In this document: one piece after another, positions 1 through 12,902 of the stretch
How positions within the stretch are numbered: the first letter of the stretch is position 1
Layout of the letters: each line of letters starts with the position of its first letter
NCBI GenBank assembly: GCA_019454045.1
Contig: SKCR01034822.1
Span: 46,452 to 110,451 of the forward strand
Direction: 5' to 3'
DNA from: Zanthoxylum bungeanum
Lineage: Eukaryota > Streptophyta > Magnoliopsida > Sapindales > Rutaceae
DNA length: 64,000 nucleotides
Translations under genes and position numbers: made by a program
The notes under the pieces: generated by a model
Told to the model about the DNA's origin: nothing
The model's database searches: none
Seen by the model: only the letters and a program-made list of their open reading frames with translations

Positions 1-1932
1 GTAGCGGAATAAACTAGCACCCACGGGGTATAAATATATATTCGTTTGATATCGTGAAAATTCCATGGGATATCAAATCTACGATTCTGAGCAACGAAAT
101 GTATTTGTTGTTCGTTTTGCCACTTTTCTTGGAAATGAATTTTTGAGAGAAAGTGGGAATTGTAGAAAGATTAAACTTGATGAGTTTGATCCCAACATTA
201 AGGAACTTGAGATGGAGCCAGACACCCAATTAAGTGAGGGATCTATAATATGGGTTCTACGTAAGTCAAATATAATATCAAGGCCTCATGAGGGACTTTT
301 CTTAATATATGATGCGAGCCTTGATGTTCTCATCTTGGAGGAAACATACCCAACTATGTATAAACATGCGATATTGAATATCAATTCGGGAAAATGGCAG
401 GAAGCCATGAAATCCGAAATGGATTCTATGCATGATAATCAAGTTTGGGACTTAGTTGAACTTCCTGAAGGAGTTAAACCTATTGGTTGTAAATGGATTT
501 ATAAAAGGAAATGAGGGCCCAATGGAAAGGTGGAAACCTCTAAGTTCGACTGGTAGCGAAAGGTTACACTCAACATTCTGGGATTGACTATGAGGAAAAT
601 TTTTCACCAGTAGCCATGCTAAAATCCAATAGGATTCTTTTAGCCTTTGCTACATATCATGACTATGAGATATGACAGATGAATGTGAAAACTGTTTTCC
701 TAAATGGATTCCTCGATGAGGATATCTATATGGAACAACCAGAGGGTTTCGTATCCAGTGAGACTTCAAACTTGGTTTGTAAGCTCCAAAAGTCTATTTA
801 TGGACCTAAACATGCATCCCGAAGCTGGAATCTTCATTTCGATGAGATAATTAGATTATCTGGATTCATCAAGAATAATAAAGAACCATGTGTTTATAAG
901 AAAATTAGTGGGAGTATGATAATATTCTTTATTTTGTATGTAGACGACATCATTATCATTGGGAACGATACATGATTGGTGAGAAGTGTGAAAGCCTACC
1001 TTTGCAAGAACTTCTCCATGAAATACATGGGTGAAACTTATTAAATTTTGGGTATAAGGCTCAACCGGGATAGTGTTAGAAAGCTTATATGGTTGTCGCA
1101 ATTGACGTACATAGATAAAATGTTGGAAATGTATGATTTTACCAACTGTAAGGCAGTAAATGTACCTTTCCGATACGACATACATCTTTCGAAGAAAATG
1201 ACATCTCAGACTGAGGAAGAGAAAATTGGAATGTCTAACTTGCCGTGTGTTTCTTGTATTGGAAGTATTATGTATGTTATGCTATGTACAAGACGTGACA
1301 TCAGTTTCAGCGTCAGTGTTACTAGCCGATATCAATCTGATCTAGGAAATTATCATTGGACATCCATGAAACATATCCTGAAATATCCTAAGGGTACTAA
1401 GGATAAATTTTCTCATATATGGAGAAGATGGGCTAAAAGTTAAGAGTTATATGGACTCCGACTTCCAGGGATATTTAGATGATAGAAAGTCTATATCCGA
1501 ATACATATTTACCTTTAATGGCGGTGCAGTTAGTTGGCGATGTTCAAAACAAGGTTCAATAGCTGATTCCACCACTGAGGCGGAATTTATAGCGGCTTCA
1601 AAAGCTGCTAAAAAAGTTATTTGGATTAGAAATTTTATCACAAAACTTAGCATTGTGCCTAGTATTGCGAATTCGATCCCATTGTACTGTGATAATAGCA
1701 GAGCCATTGCGTGATTACATAAATTTCTGAGAGCGCATTCCGAGAGCACATTCCAAGTCTAAACACATGGAAATGAAATATCACGTGATTAGAGAAATTA
1801 TCGAACGAAAAGACAGTGGTATTAAAGGTTCAAGGACATGACATCATATCAGACCCGCTTACTAAGGTCTTACCTCCTCAGTTATTCGATAAACATATGG
1901 AGGAGATGGGACTACGGTACCATCCAGATTGA
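1..1932 (+). pseudogene. Ty1/copia pol fragment (copia-1): integrase end, reverse transcriptase, RNase H
   Basis: This is the tail of a copia polyprotein, cut by the window edge. The first open piece (65-514) starts in the integrase C-terminus and runs into the reverse transcriptase, with QEAMKSEMDSMHDNQVWDLV and GCKWIYKRK. The reading frame then breaks around 515-678. It resumes at 679-975 (FLNGFLDEDIYMEQPEGFV; catalytic YVDD at 937-948), 1048-1443 (the C-terminal RT region) and 1451-1714 (RNase H, DSTTEAEF and YCDNSRAIA). At least five stops or shifts separate these pieces, so it is dead. The protein is clearly related to the copia-2 pol at 52517-54775 but is more decayed. The lineage is probably Tork/Angela-like, but I cannot fix it from the sequence alone. 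Confidence 0.93.
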
Positions 1933-1951
1933 CACTAAGCAAGTGAGAGTT

Positions 1952-3849
1952 TGTTGGAAATGGTGCTTGGAGCGCCAATCCGAATAATACATTGTACATT
2001 ATATTTTATTATTTATTAATAAAATAACTACATTTTCATTTCAAACCTTATTATCGGTAATGTCATTTTGCATATTAGATTGATATATAAATATGCTAAG
2101 AAGAACACCGACCTTAGAATAGTCATGTGGTAATACTGGACACTAAGTGGTCTGACATTGAGATATTATTATTATTAAAAACTATTTTTAAAGTAGATAT
2201 TCCTAGTCGTTGGTTTTGGAATACGGTCGAATTCCTATAACCTAGAAGACTAGCACATGTCGTATATTGGAATTGAAGTTCCAATGGTTTACCCTGATGT
2301 ACCATGAGCTTTGGAAGCTCGTATAAACATTTGGGTATTCGATGGAGCGAATAATGAATGACTAACAAGTGATTCCTAATAATTGGAATTACACACCACC
2401 GTTAATAGGAATCCCCTCGAGTCGAGTAGCATATATGATCATTTGACTATAAAATAACATTGATTTTGTATGTGATCCTCCCTACTTTGATGCCATGTAT
2501 GTTAGAGATCTTTCATGGTCTGGCCAATAGATGTTCGTTGGGTGTGGACCAATGCACTCGTTAATCAAATACATATCAAGATAGAATATGTCGGTCTGTA
2601 TGTATACCATAATGGGTTTATGTATCCATATGAGTAACTCACAATTTTTAAGACTTTGGCGGAAAAGCCGATCACCTAGGGTGGATCGCATATATCAGAA
2701 ATGATTTTTGATTAGTTGTAAAGAATCGTGGACATGTCAACATGAGATGTGCACCTCGGAAACTTGACGGTGTAATCTATATTTCCTAAGCACAACTCGG
2801 ATAGCCTACAACGGAAGGATTGTTAAATATATATGATGACCTCGATTTGTATAGTTCAGAAAGTTCGTTCATGTTCTTCGTGAATTCGGAGGTGGCCGAA
2901 TTACGTACATATAAGCTATGCTTATATGACGAATGTGTCTGAACTTAAAGAGTCTCATAATGTGAAGTGTACTCGTTGAACATTTAGGTAGCCGATAATT
3001 TTTGATAATAAATAATATTTGATATTATAATTATCAACCAAAATAATTAAGTGTTATTGGATAACATTGATTTTTTTACTTTGACTCAATTAGATTAATC
3101 CAAAATCACACAAGGGCTTTGTTGTAATTTCATAAAACTATTGGAGGATATGTTGATAATTATAAATATGTAATTGTAGGTGTATTTGGCTTGATTTAAT
3201 TGTATTAAATTAAAATGATAGGCAATGGACAAATCCATTTTCTAATATTTGTCTTGATTTAATTAGATTAAATCAAAGTGGTAGACAAATGTGATTAATA
3301 ACACCTAATTATACATATTTGATTAAGCCTACCTAATATTTGATTAAGACTTTTATCAATTAAAAATTACATAAGTTTTGCTATAAAAGGCAAGTTTGAG
3401 CAATGTTTTAATTAAGCTTGAGCTTAAGAAAGTTAAGCTTGTGAAAGCTAAAACAAACAAGAATTAGAAATATTAGCCTAAGTAAAAGAAGTGTTTAAAG
3501 AAGCTTTGGAAGTTCTCTACAACATTTCAACAAGAAGAAATCAAGATTGGATCTTGGAATAAAGCTTGCTAATATTGGAATCAAGATTGGATCTTGGATT
3601 CAAGCTTGCTAACTTTGGAAGTTCTCTATAATATTTCAACAATGATGAGAAGATTTGATCTTTGGTTCAAGCTTACTAGGTAAGTTTGATCTTTTTTAAT
3701 AAGTTATGTTTTTTATTTGATATATAATAACATAGCTTAAGGTTGAAATTAGGCTAATGAATTGTGTATAGATGTTTTGGAAGAATAAACACAATATGCT
3801 TGTGATTGGGTCAAAATATTTATGTTGGACATAAACATAAAATTAGAGT
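1952..3849 (+). repeat. 3' LTR of copia-1, truncated at its 3' end
   Basis: The LTR begins TGTTGGAAATGG directly after a purine-rich stretch (GCAAGTGAGAGTTT), as expected for a polypurine tract and 3' LTR start. It is homologous along its length to the solo LTR at 14174-16799: shared blocks lie near 2000, 2230, 2490, 3000, 3500 and 3740-3849. A TATA box (TATAAAA, 3382-3388) is followed by a leader with three partial repeats of an AAGCTTTGGAAGTTCTCTAC-type unit and a splice-donor-like GTAAGTTTGATC near 3680. Homology to the solo LTR ends abruptly at about 3849, where SIRE-like LTR sequence takes over, so the last roughly 770 bp are missing. Confidence 0.88.
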
Positions 3850-4716
3850 TTGGTCCCTGCAACGACACAATAGTCTCGGAATAGAGAGTTGGGATAGTTT
3901 TCTCTTTCTCTATAAATTGAGTCCCCATTTTCATTTTTGAATGGTTCCAACACCTTCATACATTTTATAGAAAGAGAGAACAAATAGAGTAACACATATT
4001 CTTATTCTTAAACTCTATTCATCTTAAAAAGCGCATACACTACACCTTCATCATCATCCTTTAGTGAGCATGGATTTACTTGGGTAATCACATTCACGCT
4101 TAAATCTTCTTTATATCTTGTGAATACTCAAGTTATGTTTGTAAAACTTTTTATATCAAATAATTGAGGTTGTGGAAATCATTTTTGTGAGTGGGAATAC
4201 TCAAAATGGTGAAATTGTGTAAAAGATTTAAGAGAAGCATTGTGAGAAAATCTATTGGTTGTAAAGGATAAGAAGAGTCTTGGATAAAAAAATCTATGTT
4301 GTAATGGTAAGGGAGTGGGCCGCGGAAAACTCTTGGTGTAAAGTATGTTGTCAAATTTCTCTAAAGGATAAGAAGAGCCTTGGATCAAATACTTAGTGGA
4401 AAGTTTCAAACATGACATAGAGGAGTGGACGTAGGCAAAAAATTGGTTGAACCACTATAAATTATGGTGTCAAATTTCTCTAACTCTTTTATTTATTGCA
4501 AGTTTTTTATTATATTTGCATATCACATAGTAAAACTTGTTATTGATGAAATTGATATTGATAATTATTTTCGACATTTTAATCATTGTTTATATCAAGT
4601 GTGAAAGTTGAATTCTAAGCTTAATTGATAAAACTACTAATTAAGTAGCTTAAAATTGAAAAGAATTTTAATTCTGTACTGTTTTGTCAAATACCCAATT
4701 CACCCCCTCGTGGGTA
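3850..4716 (+). repeat. SIRE-like copia LTR fragment, 3' part
   Basis: This stretch has the features of the R/U5 part of long SIRE-like copia LTRs. It has a TATA-like TCTATAAATTG near 3908-3918, repeated GTGGAA/GGATAAGAAGAG phrases, a TTGGTTGAACCACTATAAA segment and a terminal AATTCACCCCCTCGTGGGTA. The same motif order is found in reverse complement at 33505-34300. No primer-binding site follows; it is abutted by Tat LTR sequence, so the junction is a rearrangement or insertion scar. Its left junction at about 3849 lies inside the copia-1 LTR. Confidence 0.55.
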
Positions 4717-5036
4717 TAGTTGCTATTGTTGATGTACTTATAGGAAATTTTAGTAATTGCAACGTCATATCACATATTCTACTGAGATCGTGTCTTGTTT
4801 CTATCAACGGTCTACCCAAGTTCATGCAACTTCTCTCGGTTGATCGTGTTTTGATAAATCAGGCGATTTCACTATCAGGTTATTAAGGTGATCTGACCGA
4901 TATGCCGTTTGGACAATGTTAGGCCATATGGTTCTCGGGTCAATTAGAAAATGTTAGGCCACCTGGTTTTGAGTCGATGAAATGATTTAGCAAGATTGTT
5001 GGGCCGATGAGACTTCTTCATTTTTGGGATGCTATG
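4717..5036 (-). repeat. Remnant of the Tat element's 3' LTR
   Basis: Positions about 4762-5036 align by eye with 23714-23960 of the right LTR: CTGAGATCGTGTCTTGTTTC, CTATCAGGTTATTA, GACCGAT and AAATGATTTAGCAAGA are shared. The part corresponding to 23369-23713 is missing or too diverged to see. Outer boundaries and a target-site duplication cannot be identified. Confidence 0.7.
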
Positions 5037-5521
5037 GAGTTTTGTTTTAAATTTTTATTGTCAACGGCATAATTAGTTTTAGCTAATGAAATTGGAGCTG
5101 TATTTCTTTAGTCTCCCATTCTCTAATCCTTCTTAGGCTGTATCTCTATTTTTTATGACGACTTCATGTTTCTCTGTGACTTCATTTAATACGACTTCAT
5201 TGAATAACTATTATTTCCTATAACTGCTTTGATCTTCATTAAATGCATGCGCTGCTCTTTCAAATGACGACAAAATGTCTCTTTGCAAATTAATTTATTA
5301 CGATTTCATTGGTGATTCATCATTTCCTGGCACTGCTTTGATTGCCCATCAGTTCTCCATTAAATGCATGTTTCCTTCACGTCATTCCAACTGTCACACA
5401 CGCCTTTTCATCTAACACTCTCCAGTTTGAAAGATCACAACTTGTCATTCAGTATTCCCGCTTTTTCCTTACTTTCCATTCAAGGCATGCCACCTGTCTA
5501 GGGAAGCAAATCATTGGTGCC

Positions 5522-5529
5522 TATAAATA
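5522..5529 (+). promoter_or_regulatory. TATA box of the antisense gene in the Tat element
   Basis: TATAAATA lies 88 bp upstream of an ATG at 5617 that opens a reading frame with Ser-rich N-terminus. It is on the strand opposite to the Tat gag-pol, so this would be an independent promoter near the element's 3' end. Confidence 0.5.
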
Positions 5530-5616
5530 GCATATTTCGTTCCTCTTTCGACTTTTGTTTGCAGTCTTATTCTTCAAGCATAAAAAGAATCTCAAGCTTC
5601 CATTCGTAGTTTTTCA

Positions 5617-8600
5617 ATGACATCTTCATCTTCCGCTCCCAAACTCCCTGAAATTTCTACCTTTTTGGATTACCAAAAAGCCCTAAAAGACTCCTTAATT
5701 GATCACGCTCATTTGATTTCACTGATGCGTCAAGGAACATTTTCACTCTAGGCCATGCCTTCATTGAAGAATCTACTATAGCTGACGCCCTATTGGCCCA
5801 ACTCTTTCCTCTTACGGATGACCTTCCCATTTCCGAACCTCTGCCGATTTCTTCCATTTGCCAAACTAGTGTTATTCGTACATGGCCAAAACCAGACCCT
5901 ATCTTCAAGAATTTGCCCCTTCTTGAGCTTTTTGTTCACATCCCTACCTTCGATCATTTCGTATTTCTAGTCTCTTTTCTTTTTTGGTCTTCTAAGTTCA
6001 ACACTTTCATCTTCCCACACGGCCTCATGACTGTTACTTTGTGCGGCATAAGGGCCTTGACGGGTTTGTCCCCTTAGGGAGCTGTCATCTCGGCCGATAC
6101 AAAATTCAGATTGCGTCCCCTGTTCCTTTGAAAGTTCTCACTTTAATTCTTATTCCGCTTTGGCTAGACCCTTTGTGGGTCTTACCTCGTCTCTTTTGGT
6201 CCAGGAACGCACAATGTTTGTCCACTATTAGCTATCCAAATACAGACATTGCCTACTGACCCAAAAAACCTGACGTTGGTTATCTCTCTGTGTCTTCTGA
6301 TATAGCCAATGGCCGTTCCTTTGACCTTCCTTCTTTTATTTTGGCCGTCCTTTTTAGGGGATTGGTTACCCTAACTAAATAAATTTGCTCTTGCCCATCC
6401 TCTATTTCCTCTAGTCCGCTCTGACTAGTTCAATTATGGCTCCGGGCATACTTTCCTTTTTTCAACTATATTGAATCCACTCGTTCCAGTCCCTACGCAG
6501 GCCTTTGACTCGTCCAGATGAAACCAGTCTCAATTCATTATCGTTATATCCTAAATTATTTTTATAGTCTTAATAGTATTCCCTCATTCTTCCTTTTTTC
6601 TTTGGAATCTAGCGCCACTTTTGTTCATGATATCCTGACTAATAATGGTGATGAGACGCTCGTCCGGACCTATAAAAATTCTTGTACGGCCGTGAGTTGG
6701 CCCATGAAATCCTTACCGGGGCTAATGGCAAAGCTAGGTTCGAAGTCTATTCCATGAATTTCGTCGTTTGCCAACTCAGCTTAGTCCAGACGTAGCCTCT
6801 TCCCATATTATATGCTTGTTCTACTTCTTCAGAACGGTTCAAAGTTATAACACCCTCGGAAGTTTATGAATGCTTCTCGTAGATGAAGACTTTGATGCAT
6901 TCTTTTGTGTTTGACAAATTCATTCCTTGTGCATATGTCCACGTTCTTTTTGACAAACTTTGGCTGACAGTTCGAACCGGGCTCTTTTCTTCCCCTTATT
7001 CCGTAGTTTATATTCACTTTTATTTTTCTTCTCTTAAATTCCCCTAGGCGAATGCTCCGTGGCCTAAGATAGCAACTGCCTCCAAGAAGCCTCATATGGC
7101 CCGTTCGGGCAAGAAGAAAAGTTCTTCATCTCATGTTCCACCCTCTTCTACCACTAACCCTAATAATGAGCCATTGACTCATTGCATAAATTGTTTTAAT
7201 TATGTATTACCTTGTCCAGGTTCCAAGGACCGAAATGGCCGTTGTGGCTTAGTCAGCGCCAGGCAGGATTGCATCAACCCCATCATCCAACATCCACCTG
7301 AAGTTGAAGAGGCCGTAAGTTCTGCAGTGGGGGTGGTCCCTCAAGGTATAATACTCGACATAAACTTAGGGAGCCGTGAACCTCTCATTGAGGAGATCTA
7401 CCTTGATAATCACTTTTTCGAATATCATCTGATGCGCTCTCCAATTCTTAATGTCCAAGATCTCGATAAGGACCTTGAGCGAACTTACCTTGGGCAGGCC
7501 GACCCATCTTTAATCGGCCAATAGATGGCTGCTGGGCATAACGCTTCTTTCAGGGAGGCGGCTAGTCTCTTTAACTAGGTTGAACTTTGGATTTTAGAGA
7601 GGGCCAAATACCTCTTATACTCTGAGCTAGTTGAGCAGATCATCGTAGAACTTAAAGTTGTTGCTGTCTCTAACTCATCTGATTCTTTTGATTCTTCAAC
7701 AGACTCCTTTGCAGCCCATGATCCTTTCCACTAGGGGTGCGTTCCTAAGTCATCTCCACCTTGCAATCCTTTTCGGTCTACTCAATATAATTCTTCCTCC
7801 CCTTCAACACACGAGAGACCTCCAATTTTTTCCCTCCAAATACGAACATCCCTCCTCTTTCGTGGGTCAGCTGTTCTGGATCTCCTCCAGCTTTCACAGC
7901 TGCTATTGCGGCCTTCTTCGCTGGCAATCCATCTTCGTCCATGTTGGACAATTATGACCCATAATATCACTATTTGTACAGAACATGGTGTTGTTGTACA
8001 AATTAACTATGTGACAAAGGAAATTGCTCTTTTATCATTTGTAATTGGATTACCAAGATATATAAATGATAAAAGTCCATATGATTAGTTCCGGATTAAT
8101 AAGATATGAGACAATATTAATCCACTAAGGTTTAATCATTAAAACATCCATAGTCGTAGTATTATCGAGATTGAACATCGATAATGCGGAATAGACTAGT
8201 ATTGCACTTGTGCGCGTTGTGGGAGCATAACGACATAGTTCTCATATATTTAAGTATTGGATACTTATGCAAGTGTAATAGGAGGTTGTGTTTACTGAGT
8301 TTACGGAAACAGCTTCGCTCTGGATAGACCCCTCAAAATTCCATTGGTAGTATGACTATGTGTCTATGGAAGTCCGAATCAGGGTAGGTGTATTTGGTCT
8401 TAACCTAAGACTTGCATCACTAATACTTGCGACAATCAATATACTTTGGTTTTGGTCGTCCAGGACTTTAACAGGTTATGTGTATGCCTCTGGGTATATT
8501 GAGAATCGTAGTGTATTGGGTGTGATGTCAAGATGGAAGTATCACTTCAGTCATATGGAGATGATGATCACGTAGGATACGGAACTGATACTCTTATATG

Positions 8601-10760
8601 ATGCAACTATCGGGATAATATGACTAGGTCATGTTTATCCGATTATAGAGACTAGTTACCAGAGATCCGATTTGTGCTTCGTATGGGGCAGACACAATTC
8701 CAGCCACAGGCCTAGCACGTGACATCCGATACTGGATCGCAATACGCAATACTACGTATACTACGCCTGATATAGATTACATATTCCTTTAAGAATATTT
8801 CTGGAGAATTGGGTAGGCACGGTGCTTTGCTAGAAGCCAACCATGTCTTGTAAATCGGTAAAAACGTAGTACTAGGTACGTACGTGTTCGGATAGTCTGA
8901 CGACCGGATTTACTGCCAACATATCCAGGGATCTCATGGGTCGCTTCCCGAAGATTCACCGATGACGTATGACTCAGACATAATTAATCTGGGATTAATT
9001 ATTAGAGAGAGAAAATTAATCTATGATTAATTACAGAGATATTTTATCTGGGATAAAATACTATTTAAAGAGAGAAAGAACGATTAATTTGGAATTAATC
9101 GATAAAATAATATATTCGATATATTATACGAAATTAGATTTCGACGCGGAATTAAAATTGGATTTTAATTCGGGCGAACGAATTAATTTAGAATTAATTT
9201 GTTAGCGACGTGAATAGTAATTTGCTAGGCATAATTATTTAATTAAATTTGATTTAATTACGTCGTAACGGAAAGTTCGTTAATTCGGAATTAGCGAACC
9301 CGAGTCCGGGAGTGTTTGCGGGCCCACTCGGATCTTGAATTCAAGTGGGGCCCACAAGTCACATCATGTCACATCACTTGTCAACCTTTTACCTTTATGG
9401 TGATGGTATTAGGTGATGGAATGATGGTGGCTTATGTTACACTCCAAGTTGGTGAGATTGAATGACTTATACCATTTTATTAATTTTGGTATATCATTAC
9501 TTGATTTTTTGAAAATAAAAACATAACATTTACTCTCTCTCTTTTCTTTCTTCATGACCGAAACTCTCCCCTTTTTTATTTTGTTGTTGCCGTGAGCCTA
9601 AGGCTCATTTCTTCATGATTTTGTTGCAAAATCTCAAGAGCTAGCACTCCTAATGAGTTATTCAAATGTGATTGGGAAGCAAACCCTTGAGCATGGAATC
9701 ATTCACAAAGCTTGGAGCTTGAAGATCCACACACCAAGGGGTTGACCGAAACACACAAAGAAGAAAAGCTTGGAGCTTGGAAATCAAACATGGAGCACAA
9801 AAATGAGGCATGGCCGAGAGCTTCAAGGAGCAGAAATTTTTTTTGTGTTCTTCGCATCGCAAAGCCGATCAAAGTGAGTATTTTCGCAACTTTACTTTGT
9901 TGTATTCGCATATTTCATAGCTTAATATGATCTTGGTTTGACCTAGAAAATCCAACAGTCCAACCCTGCTCTTTCTCAAATGACTCCTCCGGTAAATGTG
10001 CCTTCGTCGTCTGATCCAACTCCTGAGGCTGTAAGTGTTTATGCTTTTAGTTTTATTTGGTGTTTGACTTTTTTTTTGTAGGGTCTCGATGTTATTTTTT
10101 AATCTATTCAGATGCCTTTACTGCTTGGGACTACCTCCGATCTATACCTCATTCTCGGTCTGGGGCATCAACTAGCTCCAATTCAGACATAGAGGCTTTA
10201 AATGAGGTCCTTAGACAATATACGGCCTTTACCAGTCTGGACATCAGTAGGACATCTTTCCATCCAACTTAGCGAGGTTAGAGCCTTTGCTGGCAGAATT
10301 GACTCGGCTCATGTCTTCACTCTCCCTGTCGATTCCAGTGTCCAACCGAGTTTTCCTCCAAGAAGTGCATGATGGAGTCCAGTCTTTCTTTAACCGCTAT
10401 CAATGACTTCAGAGCTAGAGGATGAATCTGCGCTCTTCATTTGCGAGGTAAGAAGATTTGGCTCAGTCTAGTGAAATGAGGCAGGCCTCCCTGAGGGAGC
10501 TCATAGACAAGATTATGACTGAGGATTCCTTCAATAGTGGGCTTGAACAACATATAAAACAACTCCAATGGCAGTTGGATGAACATTATATGCACAATGA
10601 AGAAAATCGAGGGACCGTGGTCCATGAGCTGGACAAGCTGAATGAATTTATGGATGAATATCAAAGCCTGGCTGAAACTGATCTCGATAAGGCGTTAGCC
10701 ATTGTACTACTATTTCAGGGGAGGTGCAGAAAGGGTGACTTCACATGCAAGAGTCATTAA
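5617..10760 (+). pseudogene. Antisense plant-mobile-domain (PMD)-like gene carried by the Tat element
   Basis: An ATG at 5617 opens MTSSSSAPKLPEISTF and stops at 5749. The coding continues in another frame at 5793-6077, where FNTFIFPHGLMTVTLCGIRA then LTGLSP matches the core of the plant mobile domain (aminotransferase-like, PF10536; usual pattern F-NTF-FP-GEMT-TL-DV--ITGLP). Further open pieces are 7096-7524 (a Ser/Lys-rich start, then CINC and acidic stretches) and 10458-10760 (a hydrophilic, probably helical segment). The solo LTR at 7942-9957 splits the gene. A GTAAGT donor near 10031 and TTTTTTTTGTAG near 10080 suggest an intron. PMD genes are known as cargo of plant retrotransposons and Mutator-like elements. 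This copy is clearly broken. Confidence 0.55.
7942..9957 (+). repeat. Solo LTR of a copia-type element (2016 bp), TSD GTCCA
   Basis: The sequence begins TGTTGGACAATT and ends AAAATCCAACA, and is flanked by the perfect 5-bp duplication GTCCA (7937-7941 and 9958-9962). There is no primer-binding site, polypurine tract or coding between, so this is a solo LTR left by LTR-LTR recombination. The strand is not proven because the ends are inverted repeats; plus is preferred because pyrimidine-rich leader-like sequence (CTCTCTCTTTTC near 9533) falls near the right end. It inserted into the antisense PMD-like gene. Confidence 0.9.
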
Positions 10761-12902
10761 ATTCCATTAAGAATGTGCCCCCGACGGAGGAGTATGGCAG
10801 TGCACCATGAGAATGTCTATACATATATATTTTCTTAACAATATATACAATATGACGCACGGTCGTCTATTAGTAAAAGTTTTGTCTTTCGTGTTCCTAT
10901 AACGATGGTACATATTTTTTGATGTATTTTTCGTTTATCATTTTAACATGTCTCGTCCTATCTAAATCCTTTAATGATACGCTCCATTAGGTAATATGAC
11001 TTATACTTTATATGGTCATTCCCAATTAAGTGACCACTTGCCGTGTTTTGGGTCTTTCACTTCAAATGCTAATATCGCCTTCCATACCAATTCGCCCTTT
11101 ACGAAAAACTTAGCCACAACATTCTTGTTATTATACTTTGCCATTCTGATTTTTGATATTCTAGTTGGTTAAAAACGTCCAGCTTAAGTTTGTCCAGTTC
11201 CAATAGGTTCTATATTATGGCTTTATCATAGTTCCCTTAGCTTAACTTGTTTTGCAAAGCTACTCTAATTGAATGGATATTATTTCCATTGGTAATACTA
11301 CTTCTTGTCCATAAACCAACTGGAACGGGGTAACTTTGGTGCTTGACTGAGGCGATTTCCTATGAGCCCACAATGCTTGATTTAAACATTCGTTCCACTA
11401 TCTCATATTATTTATAATCATCTTCCTAATTATACCCTTCAATGTTTTGTTGGATGATTCAGCTTGGCCATTTGACTGGGCGTGATAAGGTATAAAATTT
11501 ACCAATGAAATCCAAAATTCGATCAAGAAGCGTTTAATTTTATCCACATTTAGGGAAGTCTCTTGGTCAGCTATTATAGTTTTGGGAATTCCAAAACTGT
11601 AAATAATATGATCCCTAATAAAATCAATTTATTTCTTGGGAGATTTCCACCAAAACGATGGCTTCCACCCATTTGGTGAAGAAATCAGTGGCCACAAGGA
11701 TAAATATGTGTCTTTTGACTGAAGGATGATAAATTTTTCTGATTAAATCTATCATCCATCCCCTGAATGGCCAAGGTTTTTTAATTGGAGACATTTCACT
11801 TGCCAGGGCCCATTGGATCGGTCTGTGTCTCTGGCATGCTGGACATCATTTTGCTTAAGCCATACATGCTTCACCCATCTTCGGCCAGTAATAACCATTT
11901 CTAATGATCAATCATCTCATTTTGACTATTGCTTATAAATTCCTTCATCGACTTTCGCCATTATTATTTTAGCTTCTATCGACTTTCGCCAATATTATTT
12001 TAGCTTCTACTGCCCCCACACATTTTAATAATACGCCATCTTAACTCTTTTATATAGGACATCGTTTAATAAGGAAAAATTTAATGCGCGTACCCTCGGC
12101 TTCTAATCTGCTTGACCAATGGGGTTTTCCAAGAATTATTTGATTTCCTTCCTTCCATCGACTACATTTCTATCCTCCGTACTCGAGACGTTTAACACTT
12201 ATTTCCGTAATTGTAGTGCATGCTTAATTATCCCGTTTTTACGTATTATTTTTTGCTTAACATTACACAGCTCCTTATGCCTTGAAGCCATTTGAGCTAA
12301 ATAATCTGCTTTCAAATTGTTGGTTCTGGGGACATGTTGAATCTCTACTTGGTCGAATTTATCTAATAACTCCTTGTGTTATTTCTAATAAGGTTGCGAT
12401 CGACTGGCTTTGGCATCTGAAAGAGCCCATGACTTGGTGAACCACCAACCGTGAATCGCCTTTTACAGACACATTTTTTTACTCCCAAGTTTGTGCTTAA
12501 TGTAAAGAAGACATGTCGAAATATAGAGACCATGATTTTAAATTAGAGTCATAAATCTCCAAGTCGATTTCTTTAGTCGTGCTTACACTTGGGTGATCGC
12601 CAATAAATATGCTAAAACTTGGTTTTTTATTTCCTTTTATGGTACGTGTTAGATATCAAATTCAGACAATATTAATGACCAAAAGCTAACCCTCTGATGA
12701 AAAATAGAACGAAAAACATTTATTTTATTAGATTAACTTTTCAAATTAAATACATAGTAACAACCCGTAGATAATCCCTTATTTTAGTACAAATGAAATA
12801 CACGATCAAACACAACTTCTCCATTGGAGAGTTTTTACATTCATACATCAATAATTATCTGTTGAGGTAATAAATGACTATTTCCTTGCCTATATTATCG
12901 TC
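10761..12902 (-). pseudogene. Tat element RNase H and integrase, heavily decayed
   Basis: Read on the minus strand, the region 11440-11500 encodes YHAQSNGQAE, the integrase stretch containing the third catalytic residue (Glu). The region 11800-11900 encodes a CPACQRH-type zinc-binding end with WP.MG..C nearby. The 12000-12900 part should be RNase H and the connection to RT. I see only scattered similarity there and no open frame over 60 codons. It is non-functional. Confidence 0.65.
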
